Shown here in pieces: positions 1-6,366 of a stretch of DNA of 6,366 nt. Made by a program: the position numbers and the translations under genes. Origin of the DNA: Actinomycetota bacterium (GTDB taxonomy: Bacteria > Actinomycetota > Actinomycetes > Actinomycetales > Microbacteriaceae); the NCBI GenBank assembly GCA_009704225.1, contig WLEN01000041.1, positions 1-6,366 of the forward strand. The letters run 5' to 3'. The notes beneath the pieces were generated by a model, which was given only the letters and a program-made list of their open reading frames with translations, was not told the origin of the DNA and did not search any database. How positions within the stretch are numbered: position 1 is the first letter of the stretch; each line of letters opens with the position of its first letter.

Positions 1-3000
1 AGGGTCAGTGAGCGTGAGGTGACCCGTTCCACCCGGGAAGAGGATCGGCAAAATCGCGTCGAACGCCGCCTTCGTGTCGCGGAAGGCATCGATGAAAATC
101 GACTGCATGCGCTCGTCGACTTCGTCGATGATCTGCATCAGATCGAGGCGCGTCTTCTCAAGATCAGACAACTGTTCGGTGAGGAATTGGTGACGTTGTT
201 CGAGTGCAGCGAATTCTTCTAGCGCGAGCGGGTTCACTCGGCCGAGTTGATCCATGGACTTCTCGGCGGTCTTTAAACGCGCTTCTTGTTCGATTCGTAC
301 AAACGGGATCGGATCGCCTTCCACCACTGGAACGAGGGTGTCGGGGCCGTATTCCTCGACGAGGACCTGTTCGGTGAACGCCATGTCGTCGGCGGCCTTC
401 TCGAGAAGGTTGCCGAGGTGAAGTTTCTTTTCGTAGATCTGCATCTCGAGCCCGTGCACTCCGTCGGTCACGGTGCTGAGACGGGCTCTGAGGTCGGTCT
501 CGCGTGCACGAAGGTCGGTGAGTTCACCCGAACTGGCAGCCCGAGCGCGTTCCGCCTCGGCAAGCCTGACCTGTGCCTCGGAGACGCTCGCATCCAGCGC
601 GGCAAGGATCGGTGGGATTTCGCTCGAGATTCGCTCGGCGTTTTCGAGTTGAACCCGGCGTTGGACTCGCTGGGCGGCGCGCTCTGCCGCGGCCGTGCGG
701 TCGGCTTCGAGAGTGCGCGCCATCTCGTCCGCTCGATCGCGTTCCGAGCGAACGCGTTCGCGGACCGTTTCCATGTCGATGCGAACCTGCAGTTCGACGG
801 CTCGAGAGGCCTCGAGAGCAGCGACAGCGTTGTCGCGCGACGAAGCGTCGAGCGTCGGGCGCGGTGCGGCGATGAACGCCTCGAGTGCGCGAACGGCGTC
901 GCCGAGGTGAGCGTCGGCCTCGTCGACGGCGCTCGTTGCCTTGTCGAGCGCCGCACTGATGCGCTCGATTTCCGAGCCAGCGGCCTCGGCTTGGGCCCGA
1001 AGCCTCGACTTCTCGGAGATGATTTCGGCGTTCCGCGCATCGGCAGAGCGCAAGTCGGCCAGCGCCGTCGCGGCAATCGTTTTGGCTGATTGCAGGTCGT
1101 TGCGAAGAGTGTCGAGCGAGTTGCGCCGACGTTCGATTTCGGTCGAGACGGTTCCGAGCTTTCTCTTCGCCTCGTCGCGCTCACCGGCCAATTCAATCCG
1201 CGAACGCTGAGCGCCGTGGCCACCCCGCAACACGAATCGGGTCAACACCTCACCCGCGCGAGTGACTAGCACCGCAGAATCGGCGATTCCCGCCGAGACA
1301 ATCGCCGGCCATGCAGCTCGAGCCGCTTCGAGGTCGTCGGCGACGTATGTGTGCGACAAAATTCCCGTGATACCAGCCGGCCCGGTTACCAGTTCGGACG
1401 CCGATTGCACGCCCGCCACCGGAATAACGCGTGGGTCAGGGCCGTCGGTTTTCGCAAGAACCACCTCAACCCGACCCGCGTCGGTTTCGGTTGCATGTGC
1501 AAGTGCATCGATGGCATTGTCACGCGTATCGGCAAGAATCGCGTCGGCGAGGCCTCCCAAGGCGGCCGTAATCGCTGCCTCGAAACCGGGAGTCACCGTG
1601 ATGTTGTCGGCAACGAGCCCGCGGATTCCGCGACGACCCGTGACCGAATCGCGTCCGTCCTTCGACTCCAACGCCGACGACAGGGCAGAGACACGAGCGG
1701 CGAGAGCATCGCGCTCGCGCTCCAGAGTGTGCAGAGTTTCCCGATCAGCGTCGACAGATGATTGCAATTCGAGAACCCGCGCATCAGCCGTCGTAACCGC
1801 GGTTTCGAGTTCCGTGTTGGTTCCACCAGGACTGTCGTCGATTTCGGACAGCGCTGACTCGGCCTCGGTCTGCCGCATCGCGGCAGCCTCGCGAGCGCTT
1901 TCGCTGCGCAACAGTTCGCCCTGTGCGCTTGCCACACGGGAACGTGCGAGGTCGACGCGACCCTCGAGCGACGCGCGGTCGAGATCGTGCTGAGTGATGA
2001 GCACTCCCTGCTCGGCAATCTCGTGGTCGATGGCATCAAGATTCGCGGCGGTAGTCGCCGTCGCCGCGGCAGCGGCTCCGACCTTGGCTTCCATGTCCGT
2101 CACCTGCAACTCGAGCGCGGCGACCTCAATCCTTGCGGCTTCAACCATCTCATCCGATATCGCGAGAATCGGAGTGGACTCTGAGATGTCCTGCGACAAG
2201 AGCGCGATGCGGTCGCGAATGATCTGGCTGAGGTTCCGGAAACGTTCTCGCACCTGCTCGAGTTCAAACGACACCCGACGGTGGCTATCAACAGCATCCG
2301 ACGTCAATTCCTGTTCGAGCGTTCTAATCCGAAGCGAGACCTGGTCGAGTTGGTCGGCGACGGCGATTCGTTCGGTTTGACGTTCCGTCTCGGTTTGTTG
2401 GTGTTCGTTGATGTCGCGGCGCAGCGACACGACGTCGTCCGCGAGAATTCTGGCTCGGGCATCACGAACGACAGCGGCGATGTTCTGAGCCTCACGCGCA
2501 ACGTCGGCTTGTTGGCCAAGCGGCTTGAGCTGACGCCGAATTTCGCCCGAAAGGTCAGTGAGACGCGTGAGGTTCGCCTGCATTGCATCGAGTTTGCGGA
2601 CCGTCTTTTCCTTACGGCGACGATGCTTGAGGATTCCCGCTGCTTCTTCGATGAAACCGCGGCGGTCCTCGGGTGTCGCCGACAATACGGTGTCGAGCCG
2701 GCCCTGGCCCACGATGACGTGCATTTCGCGACCCAACCCTGAATCGGACAGCAGTTCCTGGACATCGAGAAGTCGGCAGGATTCGCCATTGATGGCGTAT
2801 TCCGACTGGCCGTTGCGAAACAAGATTCGCGAAATCGTCACCTCGGTGTATTCGATCGGCAGAGCGCCGTCCGAGTTGTCGATTGTCAGCGTGACCTCGG
2901 CGCGACCGAGCGGGCCTCGGGTTGATGTTCCCGCAAAAATGACGTCGTCCATTTTTCCGCCGCGCAGAGTCTTGGCGCCTTGCTCGCCCATGACCCACGC

Positions 3001-3132
3001 GAGACCGTCGACGACGTTCGACTTACCCGACCCGTTGGGGCCGACGACAGCGGTGACCCCTGGTTCGAACTGGAAGGTCGTCGGTTGAGCGAACGACTTG
3101 AAGCCCTTGAGGGTCAGGGACTTCAGATACAT
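1..3132 (-). CDS. smc: Chromosome segregation ATPase SMC (3' end cut by window edge)
   Basis: SMC is the ATP-driven core of the bacterial condensin complex. With ScpA and ScpB it compacts and separates sister chromosomes on the nucleoid. The window holds 1044 codons from the ATG with no stop. Residues 1-165 form the N-terminal ATPase head: Walker A GPNGSGKS at 31-38 with Lys37, Arg57 in LRGGKMDD at the site of the head-DNA arginine of B. subtilis SMC, and the Q-loop VGQGRLD with Gln143. Charged Glu/Arg/Ala-rich coiled coil covers about 165-495. The hinge runs about 499-645, from GRRGIRGLV to RGGHGAQRS. The returning coiled coil reaches about 960, and the C-terminal head starts near GRVNPLALEE (about 963-972). 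The frame leaves the window at FPGGTGHLTLTDP, so the ABC signature, Walker B and D-loop (roughly the last 130 residues of a usual 1150-1190) are not visible. The start matches the family N-terminus MYLKSLTLKGFKSF. A GGTGAG abuts the ATG too closely for a good ribosome site. The gene lies 32 bp after mutM. Identification is near certain. Confidence 0.98.
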   Translation of the reverse strand, partial: MYLKSLTLKGFKSFAQPTTFQFEPGVTAVVGPNGSGKSNVVDGLAWVMGEQGAKTLRGGKMDDVIFAGTSTRGPLGRAEVTLTIDNSDGALPIEYTEVTISRILFRNGQSEYAINGESCRLLDVQELLSDSGLGREMHVIVGQGRLDTVLSATPEDRRGFIEEAAGILKHRRRKEKTVRKLDAMQANLTRLTDLSGEIRRQLKPLGQQADVAREAQNIAAVVRDARARILADDVVSLRRDINEHQQTETERQTERIAVADQLDQVSLRIRTLEQELTSDAVDSHRRVSFELEQVRERFRNLSQIIRDRIALLSQDISESTPILAISDEMVEAARIEVAALELQVTDMEAKVGAAAAATATTAANLDAIDHEIAEQGVLITQHDLDRASLEGRVDLARSRVASAQGELLRSESAREAAAMRQTEAESALSEIDDSPGGTNTELETAVTTADARVLELQSSVDADRETLHTLERERDALAARVSALSSALESKDGRDSVTGRRGIRGLVADNITVTPGFEAAITAALGGLADAILADTRDNAIDALAHATETDAGRVEVVLAKTDGPDPRVIPVAGVQSASELVTGPAGITGILSHTYVADDLEAARAAWPAIVSAGIADSAVLVTRAGEVLTRFVLRGGHGAQRSRIELAGERDEAKRKLGTVSTEIERRRNSLDTLRNDLQSAKTIAATALADLRSADARNAEIISEKSRLRAQAEAAGSEIERISAALDKATSAVDEADAHLGDAVRALEAFIAAPRPTLDASSRDNAVAALEASRAVELQVRIDMETVRERVRSERDRADEMARTLEADRTAAAERAAQRVQRRVQLENAERISSEIPPILAALDASVSEAQVRLAEAERARAASSGELTDLRARETDLRARLSTVTDGVHGLEMQIYEKKLHLGNLLEKAADDMAFTEQVLVEEYGPDTLVPVVEGDPIPFVRIEQEARLKTAEKSMDQLGRVNPLALEEFAALEQRHQFLTEQLSDLEKTRLDLMQIIDEVDERMQSIFIDAFRDTKAAFDAILPILFPGGTGHLTLTDP

Positions 3133-3164
3133 CTCACCATTATCCCGAACTGTTCCGCGGAAAA

Positions 3165-4049
3165 CTAACGGCGAGTTCGCACAGACCGCTGACAAGCGGG
3201 GCAAAAATGCGACGAGCGGTTCTGCCACGGTTCACGGACGATAAGCGTGTCACATCGGGCACACGGCTTGCCCTCTTGGCCGTAGGCGTTGAGCGACACG
3301 TCGAAATAACCGGATTCGCCGTTGACGTTGACGTACAGCGCGTCAAACGATGTACCTCCAGCGTCGAGCGCCGTGGTCATCACCGAACGAACCGCGTCGA
3401 ACAATCGACGGTAATCAATCGGGCGAATTCGATCGGCGGGTGTCGCATAGTGAATCCGGGCAGCCCATAACGCCTCGTCGGCATAAATGTTCCCGATTCC
3501 CGAGACGAGGCTCTGGTTGAGCATGGCAACCTTTACACCGGTCGTACGCTTACGAAATCGGGCGATGAGAGCGTCGACGTCGAGCGCCGGGTCGAGGATG
3601 TCTCGGGCAATGTGCGTTACCGACGACGGAACGAACGGGGAGTCCGAGCCGAGCCCGGCGGCGAACCCGTCCTGCCCGTCGACCAGCGAGTCCAGTGCGA
3701 GTGAGCCAAAAAGTCGTTGGTCGACGAATGAGACCGCGGGTCGACCGTCGAGCGTGAGGCGAACGCGTTCGTGGCGTATCGGATCACCGTCGACGACACG
3801 AATCTGTCCGCTCATTCCGAGATGAATAACCAACGAATCCCCAGTGTCGAGCGGACACCAGACGAATTTCCCCCTGCGAACAGCTGACTCGATCCGGGCG
3901 CCCGTCAACGTGGAGGCGAAATGTGTGGCGCTTCCGGGGTGGCGTTTAAGAGCGCGCGCATCGAATACCGTGACGCCGGTCACGCGCGCACCGACGAGAT
4001 GCGTCAGAAGACCTCGACGAACAACCTCGACCTCAGGAAGTTCCGGCAT
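3165..4049 (-). CDS. mutM: Formamidopyrimidine-DNA glycosylase (MutM/Fpg)
   Basis: This is a bifunctional glycosylase/AP lyase that excises 8-oxoguanine and formamidopyrimidines in base excision repair. It is complete at 294 aa, near the upper end of the usual 270-295. The start MPELPEVE gives the catalytic Pro2 nucleophile and Glu3 (numbered with Met). Lys61 in RRGKF matches E. coli Lys57. Met79 (HLGMSG), Arg112 and Phe114 (DQRLFG) match the void-filling triad. The helix-two-turn-helix carries GIGNIYADE with Asn187. The C-terminal zinc finger has Cys263, Cys266, Cys283 and Cys286, with Arg278 (NRSSHFC) at the position of E. coli Arg258. All key residues are present, so it should be active. 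MutM differs from Nei by Lys61 and by the NVNGESGYF stretch before the finger. It starts 3 nt after the rnc stop with no visible Shine-Dalgarno, so its translation is probably coupled to rnc (inference). smc follows 32 bp downstream. Confidence 0.98.
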   Translation of the reverse strand: MPELPEVEVVRRGLLTHLVGARVTGVTVFDARALKRHPGSATHFASTLTGARIESAVRRGKFVWCPLDTGDSLVIHLGMSGQIRVVDGDPIRHERVRLTLDGRPAVSFVDQRLFGSLALDSLVDGQDGFAAGLGSDSPFVPSSVTHIARDILDPALDVDALIARFRKRTTGVKVAMLNQSLVSGIGNIYADEALWAARIHYATPADRIRPIDYRRLFDAVRSVMTTALDAGGTSFDALYVNVNGESGYFDVSLNAYGQEGKPCARCDTLIVREPWQNRSSHFCPACQRSVRTRR

Positions 4050-4052
4050 CGG

Positions 4053-4745
4053 TTATCGGGACAATTCGGCTAGCGCCTTGTGCGCAGCGGCGGCTTCGGC
4101 GGCCTTCTTGCTCGAGCCGCTTCCAGCGCCCAGAGAAATCCCGTCGCTTGAAACCGTTGCGTGGAACATGCGGGAATGGTCGGGGCCTTCCGCGGTGATG
4201 GCGTAAACGGGCTTGCCCATCGAGTGTCGGTCACAGTGTTCCTGCAGAGCCGTCTTGTGGTCCATCGAGATGCCGAAACGGTCGGCCTGATCGAAGAGTG
4301 GCCCGACCAATCGGATGACCAACTCGGACGCGGCCTGCTGACCAAGGCTGAGAAACGTCGCACCGATGATTGATTCGACGACGTCGGCAAGCAGCGAAGA
4401 CTTGTCTTGACCGCCGGTCGACACCTCGCCGTTCCCGAGTCGAAGGAAACTGCCGAGGTCAATCGACCGCGCGACCTCGGCGAGCGCGGTGGTACTGACG
4501 AGCGCAGCACGGCGCTTAGACAAATCCCCCTCGGGCAACTCGCTAAAGCGTTCGTACAATTCGAGCGTGACGACCTGTTGCAGAATCGCATCCCCGAGGA
4601 ATTCTAGGCGCTCGTAGTGGCTTCCCCCGTGCTCGTAGGCATAGGAACGATGCGTGAGGGCCTGCTCGAGAAGTTCCGAGGGAATCGACACCCCGAGGAT
4701 CCCCGCGAGTTCAGCGGGGTCACGAAAACCTGAGGGTGTGGTCAT
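4053..4745 (-). CDS. rnc: Ribonuclease III
   Basis: This is a dimeric, Mg-dependent endonuclease that cuts double-stranded RNA, including the rRNA precursor and hairpins in mRNAs. From the ATG at 4745 it is 230 aa, a normal length. The nuclease domain carries the signature ERLEFLGDAIL at 45-55. Glu45, Asp52, Asp121 and Glu124 line up with E. coli Glu38, Asp45, Asp114 and Glu117. The double-stranded-RNA-binding domain runs from about 161 (DHKTALQEH) to the end, with the Ala/Lys-rich GSSKKAAEAAAA helix at 210-221. The frame extends upstream to a TTG at 4793, but those 16 residues resemble no RNase III N-terminus and are encoded by an inverted repeat, so I chose the ATG. No Shine-Dalgarno precedes it; the ten bases before it are pyrimidine-rich. 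It lies 58 bp after rpmF and 3 nt before mutM. Function is firm and the start is likely. Confidence 0.97.
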   Translation of the reverse strand: MTTPSGFRDPAELAGILGVSIPSELLEQALTHRSYAYEHGGSHYERLEFLGDAILQQVVTLELYERFSELPEGDLSKRRAALVSTTALAEVARSIDLGSFLRLGNGEVSTGGQDKSSLLADVVESIIGATFLSLGQQAASELVIRLVGPLFDQADRFGISMDHKTALQEHCDRHSMGKPVYAITAEGPDHSRMFHATVSSDGISLGAGSGSSKKAAEAAAAHKALAELSR

Positions 4746-4755
4746 GAGAATGAGA

Positions 4756-4790
4756 ACAGCGCGTCGGAACCTAACGTCCTGACGCGCTGT
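4756..4790 (-). promoter_or_regulatory. Perfect 10-bp inverted repeat in the rpmF-rnc gap
   Basis: The arms ACAGCGCGTC (4790-4781) and GACGCGCTGT (4765-4756) are exact reverse complements around a 15-nt centre. Past one A/C mismatch, four further pairs (one of them G-U) can form inside the centre, leaving a 5-nt loop, so a long RNA hairpin is possible. It ends 10 nt before the chosen rnc ATG. The following bases TCTCATTCTC are pyrimidine-rich but not a T-run, so it is a poor intrinsic terminator. It could be a partial terminator that lowers rnc output relative to rpmF, an mRNA end-stabiliser, or a double-stranded site for RNase III itself. The inverted repeat is seen directly; the role is inferred. 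Confidence 0.5.
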
Positions 4791-4803
4791 CAATCACAAA
4801 GGT

Positions 4804-5007
4804 TTAGGCGTCGGCGACCTTGCGGCCCTTGTACTCCATGAAGAGTGCAGTGCCGACGGAATCGGTGACAACCTTCGCGCGATGCGGGAGGCTGTAGACG
4901 GTCTTGCCGTTCTCGACGGTCTTGACGAGCGTAGGGATTTCAGCCTTCCACTGCGAACGACGAGAGCGCGTGTTGGAACGCGACTGTTTGCGCTTGGGAA
5001 CTGCCAT
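4804..5007 (-). CDS. rpmF: 50S ribosomal protein L32, zinc-independent (cysteine-free) form
   Basis: L32 is a small structural protein of the large ribosomal subunit. It is complete at 67 aa. The N-terminus [20 protein letters not shown] is the typical basic L32 tail that reaches into the subunit, followed by [18 protein letters not shown] and the closing YKGRKVADA. The protein has no cysteine, so it lacks the Cys4 zinc ribbon of the C+ form of L32. This matches the C- type common in actinobacteria. It starts 2 nt after the yceD stop and has the best ribosome-binding site in the window, as expected for a highly expressed ribosomal gene. The yceD-rpmF pairing is widespread in bacteria. A second, zinc-binding L32 copy may exist elsewhere in the genome but cannot be seen here. 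Confidence 0.97.
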   Translation of the reverse strand: MAVPKRKQSRSNTRSRRSQWKAEIPTLVKTVENGKTVYSLPHRAKVVTDSVGTALFMEYKGRKVADA

Positions 5008-5009
5008 GA

Positions 5010-5567
5010 TTATTTCCTCTTTTTGGCGGCCGGTTTACTGGCCGTGGTCGTGTCGTCAGAAGCCAAAGCCTCTAGGGCCGCCCATCGTGGATCGATGTAC
5101 GGCGAATCGTTCGAACGCGGTTCCATCAGCTTGTCGCCCGTTTCCGGATCGAGCCCCAGACAGTCCTCGTCGCACAGTGGTTGGAACGGTAGTTCTAACA
5201 CCACCGCGTCTCGAACAAGCTGTTCACAATCCACGTGATTATCGTGAACAAAAAACTCGAGTTCCTCCGTAGCAGAATACGCGAAAAGTTCTTGGAATTC
5301 CACTTCGACCGGGACCATGACCTGATCGAGGCATCGAACGCACTCCGCTTCGGCGGTCGTTTCGACTTCAGCGGATACCAAAATGCCGTCATGGAGGCCC
5401 TCGAGGCGAACGTCCATCACGATGGTTGTGCCCTCGAGGACCGAGGCGACTCCTTCGCCTAAACGCAGTGGAGCGGGGAATTCGAGGTGTTTTTCTCGGT
5501 CTTCACCGATGCGCTGAGACACGTCGAAAACGTTGACGTGGTAGGGGTTAGAGGACGAGGTCTTCAC
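5010..5567 (-). CDS. yceD: DUF177/YceD family protein (23S rRNA accumulation factor)
   Basis: This protein belongs to the DUF177 family (E. coli YceD), which is tied to 23S rRNA accumulation and 50S biogenesis; its molecular activity is not settled. From the GTG at 5567 it is 185 aa, a usual length. Visible family marks are CVRCL at about 76-80, the block [14 protein letters not shown] at about 85-98, [15 protein letters not shown] at about 118-132, [13 protein letters not shown] at about 132-144, and [10 protein letters not shown] at about 159-168. The two cysteine pairs (76/79 and 132/136) could bind a metal, but this is inference. The C-terminus is Lys-rich and disordered. The frame opens further to a TTG at 5597; I prefer the GTG because the family match begins around [10 protein letters not shown] and the extra ten residues look uncoded. 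Neither start has a good Shine-Dalgarno. It ends 2 nt before rpmF, the gene it usually accompanies. The family call is firm and the start uncertain. Confidence 0.93.
   Translation of the reverse strand: MKTSSSNPYHVNVFDVSQRIGEDREKHLEFPAPLRLGEGVASVLEGTTIVMDVRLEGLHDGILVSAEVETTAEAECVRCLDQVMVPVEVEFQELFAYSATEELEFFVHDNHVDCEQLVRDAVVLELPFQPLCDEDCLGLDPETGDKLMEPRSNDSPYIDPRWAALEALASDDTTTASKPAAKKRK
5015..5020 (-). promoter_or_regulatory. Ribosome binding site of rpmF, inside the end of yceD
   Basis: The sequence AGAGGA lies 7 nt before the rpmF ATG. It is the only strong, well-spaced Shine-Dalgarno in the window. It is made from the last sense codons of yceD (Lys-Arg-Lys, AAG AGG AAA), so ribosomes finishing yceD pass over it and coupled translation is likely. 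Confidence 0.8.
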
Positions 5568-5600
5568 ACTTAAAGGGTAACGCCCGAACGCGGTCAAACG

Positions 5601-6092
5601 CTACGAATACTCGGCAGAATTCATGAACGTCGAGACAGCGCCCGGAACATACGGCGAAACATCGCCACCCAGCGCCGCAACCTGCCGAACAAGCGACGAC
5701 GACACGTGGCTGTGCTCGGGGTTCGGCAACACAAAAACGGTTTCGATACCGGCGAGGTCACGATTGACGATGGCCATCGGCGTTTCGTAGGTGACATCAA
5801 CCTCGGTTCGAATCCCCTTGACAATCGCGTTCGCGCCGACCTCTTGGCAGTAGTCGACCAGCAGTCCGACGCTCCAACTGGTGACGGTAACGCGGTCCGA
5901 GATTCCCGCGTCGGCAAGAGATTGTTCGATGAGTTCGACGCGACGAGCGACCGGCAACAGTGCTGATTTGGAGGGGTTGTGAACGACGACGACATGGACC
6001 TCGTCAAAAAGGTTGCGCGCGCGCTCGACCACGTCAAGGTGACCCAGAGTGACGGGGTCAAACGAACCGGGAACCACGGCGAGCGACGTCAT
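5601..6092 (-). CDS. coaD: Pantetheine-phosphate adenylyltransferase (CoaD)
   Basis: CoaD transfers AMP from ATP to 4'-phosphopantetheine, making dephospho-CoA, the penultimate step of coenzyme A synthesis in the cytoplasm. From the ATG at 6092 it is 163 aa, a normal length. The nucleotidyltransferase fold starts with [11 protein letters not shown], whose TxGH motif is Thr15-His18. Lys42 lies in NPSKS, Arg95 in [10 protein letters not shown], and the second ATP motif VSSSLVR is at 130-136, followed by GGDVSPYVP. All expected residues are present. The frame stays open upstream to about 6179, but that would add 29 residues overlapping the end of recG in another frame and absent from the family, so the inner ATG is right. 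Only a weak GGG precedes it. The gene sits 31 bp after recG and 33 bp before the yceD GTG. In many actinobacteria rsmD directly precedes coaD; here it does not. Confidence 0.97.
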   Translation of the reverse strand: MTSLAVVPGSFDPVTLGHLDVVERARNLFDEVHVVVVHNPSKSALLPVARRVELIEQSLADAGISDRVTVTSWSVGLLVDYCQEVGANAIVKGIRTEVDVTYETPMAIVNRDLAGIETVFVLPNPEHSHVSSSLVRQVAALGGDVSPYVPGAVSTFMNSAEYS

Positions 6093-6123
6093 GCACCCAG
6101 CGTAATCGCGCGAGGCCCCGATG

Positions 6124-6366
6124 TCAGTTCTTGGCGAGGAATTCTCTCTCGCGTTGCGACAATCGACGATCCAGCGCATCGCGGAGAGCCGGGTGCGCCT
6201 CTAGAGTCGGGTCGACGTCGAGCACCGCCTGGGCGTGGGTTCGAGCCGCCTCGATAATGGGCCCATCGACCGTCACTCGGACGAGGACGAGTCCGCTGCG
6301 ACCACCCGACTGGCTCTCGCCCAACACGTCGCCCTCGCGACGCAGTTCGAGGTCCTTCTGCGCGAG
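6124..6366 (-). CDS. recG: ATP-dependent DNA helicase RecG, C-terminal end (5' part cut by window edge)
   Basis: RecG is a superfamily 2 helicase that reverses stalled replication forks and branch-migrates Holliday junctions. Only the last 80 codons and a TGA stop are in the window. They begin [20 protein letters not shown], the conserved block near the RecG C-terminus in which a leucine-rich DLxLRGxGDxLG motif precedes QSGGRS. The tail [19 protein letters not shown] is typical of actinobacterial RecG. A GTG at 6327 could be mistaken for a start, but the same frame continues upstream with conserved RecG residues, so the true start lies outside the window. Helicase motifs I-VI are not visible. 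coaD follows after 31 bp. Confidence 0.93.
   Translation of the reverse strand, partial: LAQKDLELRREGDVLGESQSGGRSGLVLVRVTVDGPIIEAARTHAQAVLDVDPTLEAHPALRDALDRRLSQREREFLAKN

Noticed and set aside
286..1089. Long plus-strand open frame (267 codons) antisense to smc
   Set aside because: It lies exactly codon-on-codon opposite smc, where high-GC coding makes the antisense frame stay open. The protein resembles no family and smc is certain on the other strand. The same applies to the plus-strand frames at 1262-1993 and 2281-2742.
468..1223. Minus-strand open frame of 251 codons within smc
   Set aside because: It is out of frame with smc and has an Arg/Ser/Pro-rich composition typical of a shifted reading of a GC-rich gene.
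4746..4793. Upstream TTG start for rnc adding 16 residues
   Set aside because: The added residues do not resemble RNase III N-termini and would be encoded by the inverted repeat; the ATG at 4745 gives a normal protein.
4768..4793. TTGACA before rnc as a promoter -35 box with TAGGTT as -10
   Set aside because: The spacer is only 14 bp, and TTGACA overlaps the first arm of the inverted repeat. I would not call a promoter from this.
6093..6179. Upstream extension of coaD by 29 residues
   Set aside because: It would overlap the end of recG, and CoaD proteins begin within a few residues of the PGSFDP motif.
1..6366. An undescribed defence, mobile or biosynthetic system
   Set aside because: Every gene is a recognised core housekeeping gene in a known conserved order, all on one strand, with no repeats, integrase, toxin-like or unassigned genes between them.

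Overview
The window looks like a stretch of actinobacterial core chromosome, most likely from a Microbacteriaceae-like member of the Actinomycetes. By eye the GC content is in the high 50s percent. The taxon call is an inference from gene order, from a cysteine-free actinobacterial-type ribosomal protein L32, from the Asn-Val-Asn-Gly-Glu-Ser-Gly-Tyr-Phe stretch of MutM, and from the RecG tail. I see no insertion sequence, phage gene, CRISPR array, tRNA or rRNA.

All seven genes lie on the minus strand, so transcription runs from high to low coordinates. In that order they are: the C-terminal end of recG (entering from the right edge), coaD, a DUF177/YceD gene, rpmF, rnc, mutM, and most of smc (leaving through the left edge). 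Gaps are 31, 33, 2, 58, 3 and 32 bp, so the block is probably one operon or a few overlapping transcripts. There is no gene-free stretch over 100 bp. smc and recG are cut only by the window edges; the 1044 smc codons present contain no stop.

The genes serve housekeeping roles. RecG handles replication-fork and recombination intermediates. CoaD makes the coenzyme A precursor. YceD and L32 belong to 23S rRNA/50S biogenesis. RNase III processes rRNA and mRNA. MutM removes oxidised guanine. SMC compacts and segregates the chromosome. The DUF177-rpmF and rnc-mutM-smc clusters are known conserved bacterial arrangements.

I found no undescribed system. The points most worth a second look are a perfect 10-bp inverted repeat that ends 10 nt before the chosen rnc start codon, the direct recG-coaD junction with no rsmD between them, the zinc-independent form of L32, and a Shine-Dalgarno sequence for rpmF built from the last codons of the gene before it. 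Several starts were moved inward from the longest open frame (rnc, coaD, yceD) because the extra N-terminal residues do not match the families.
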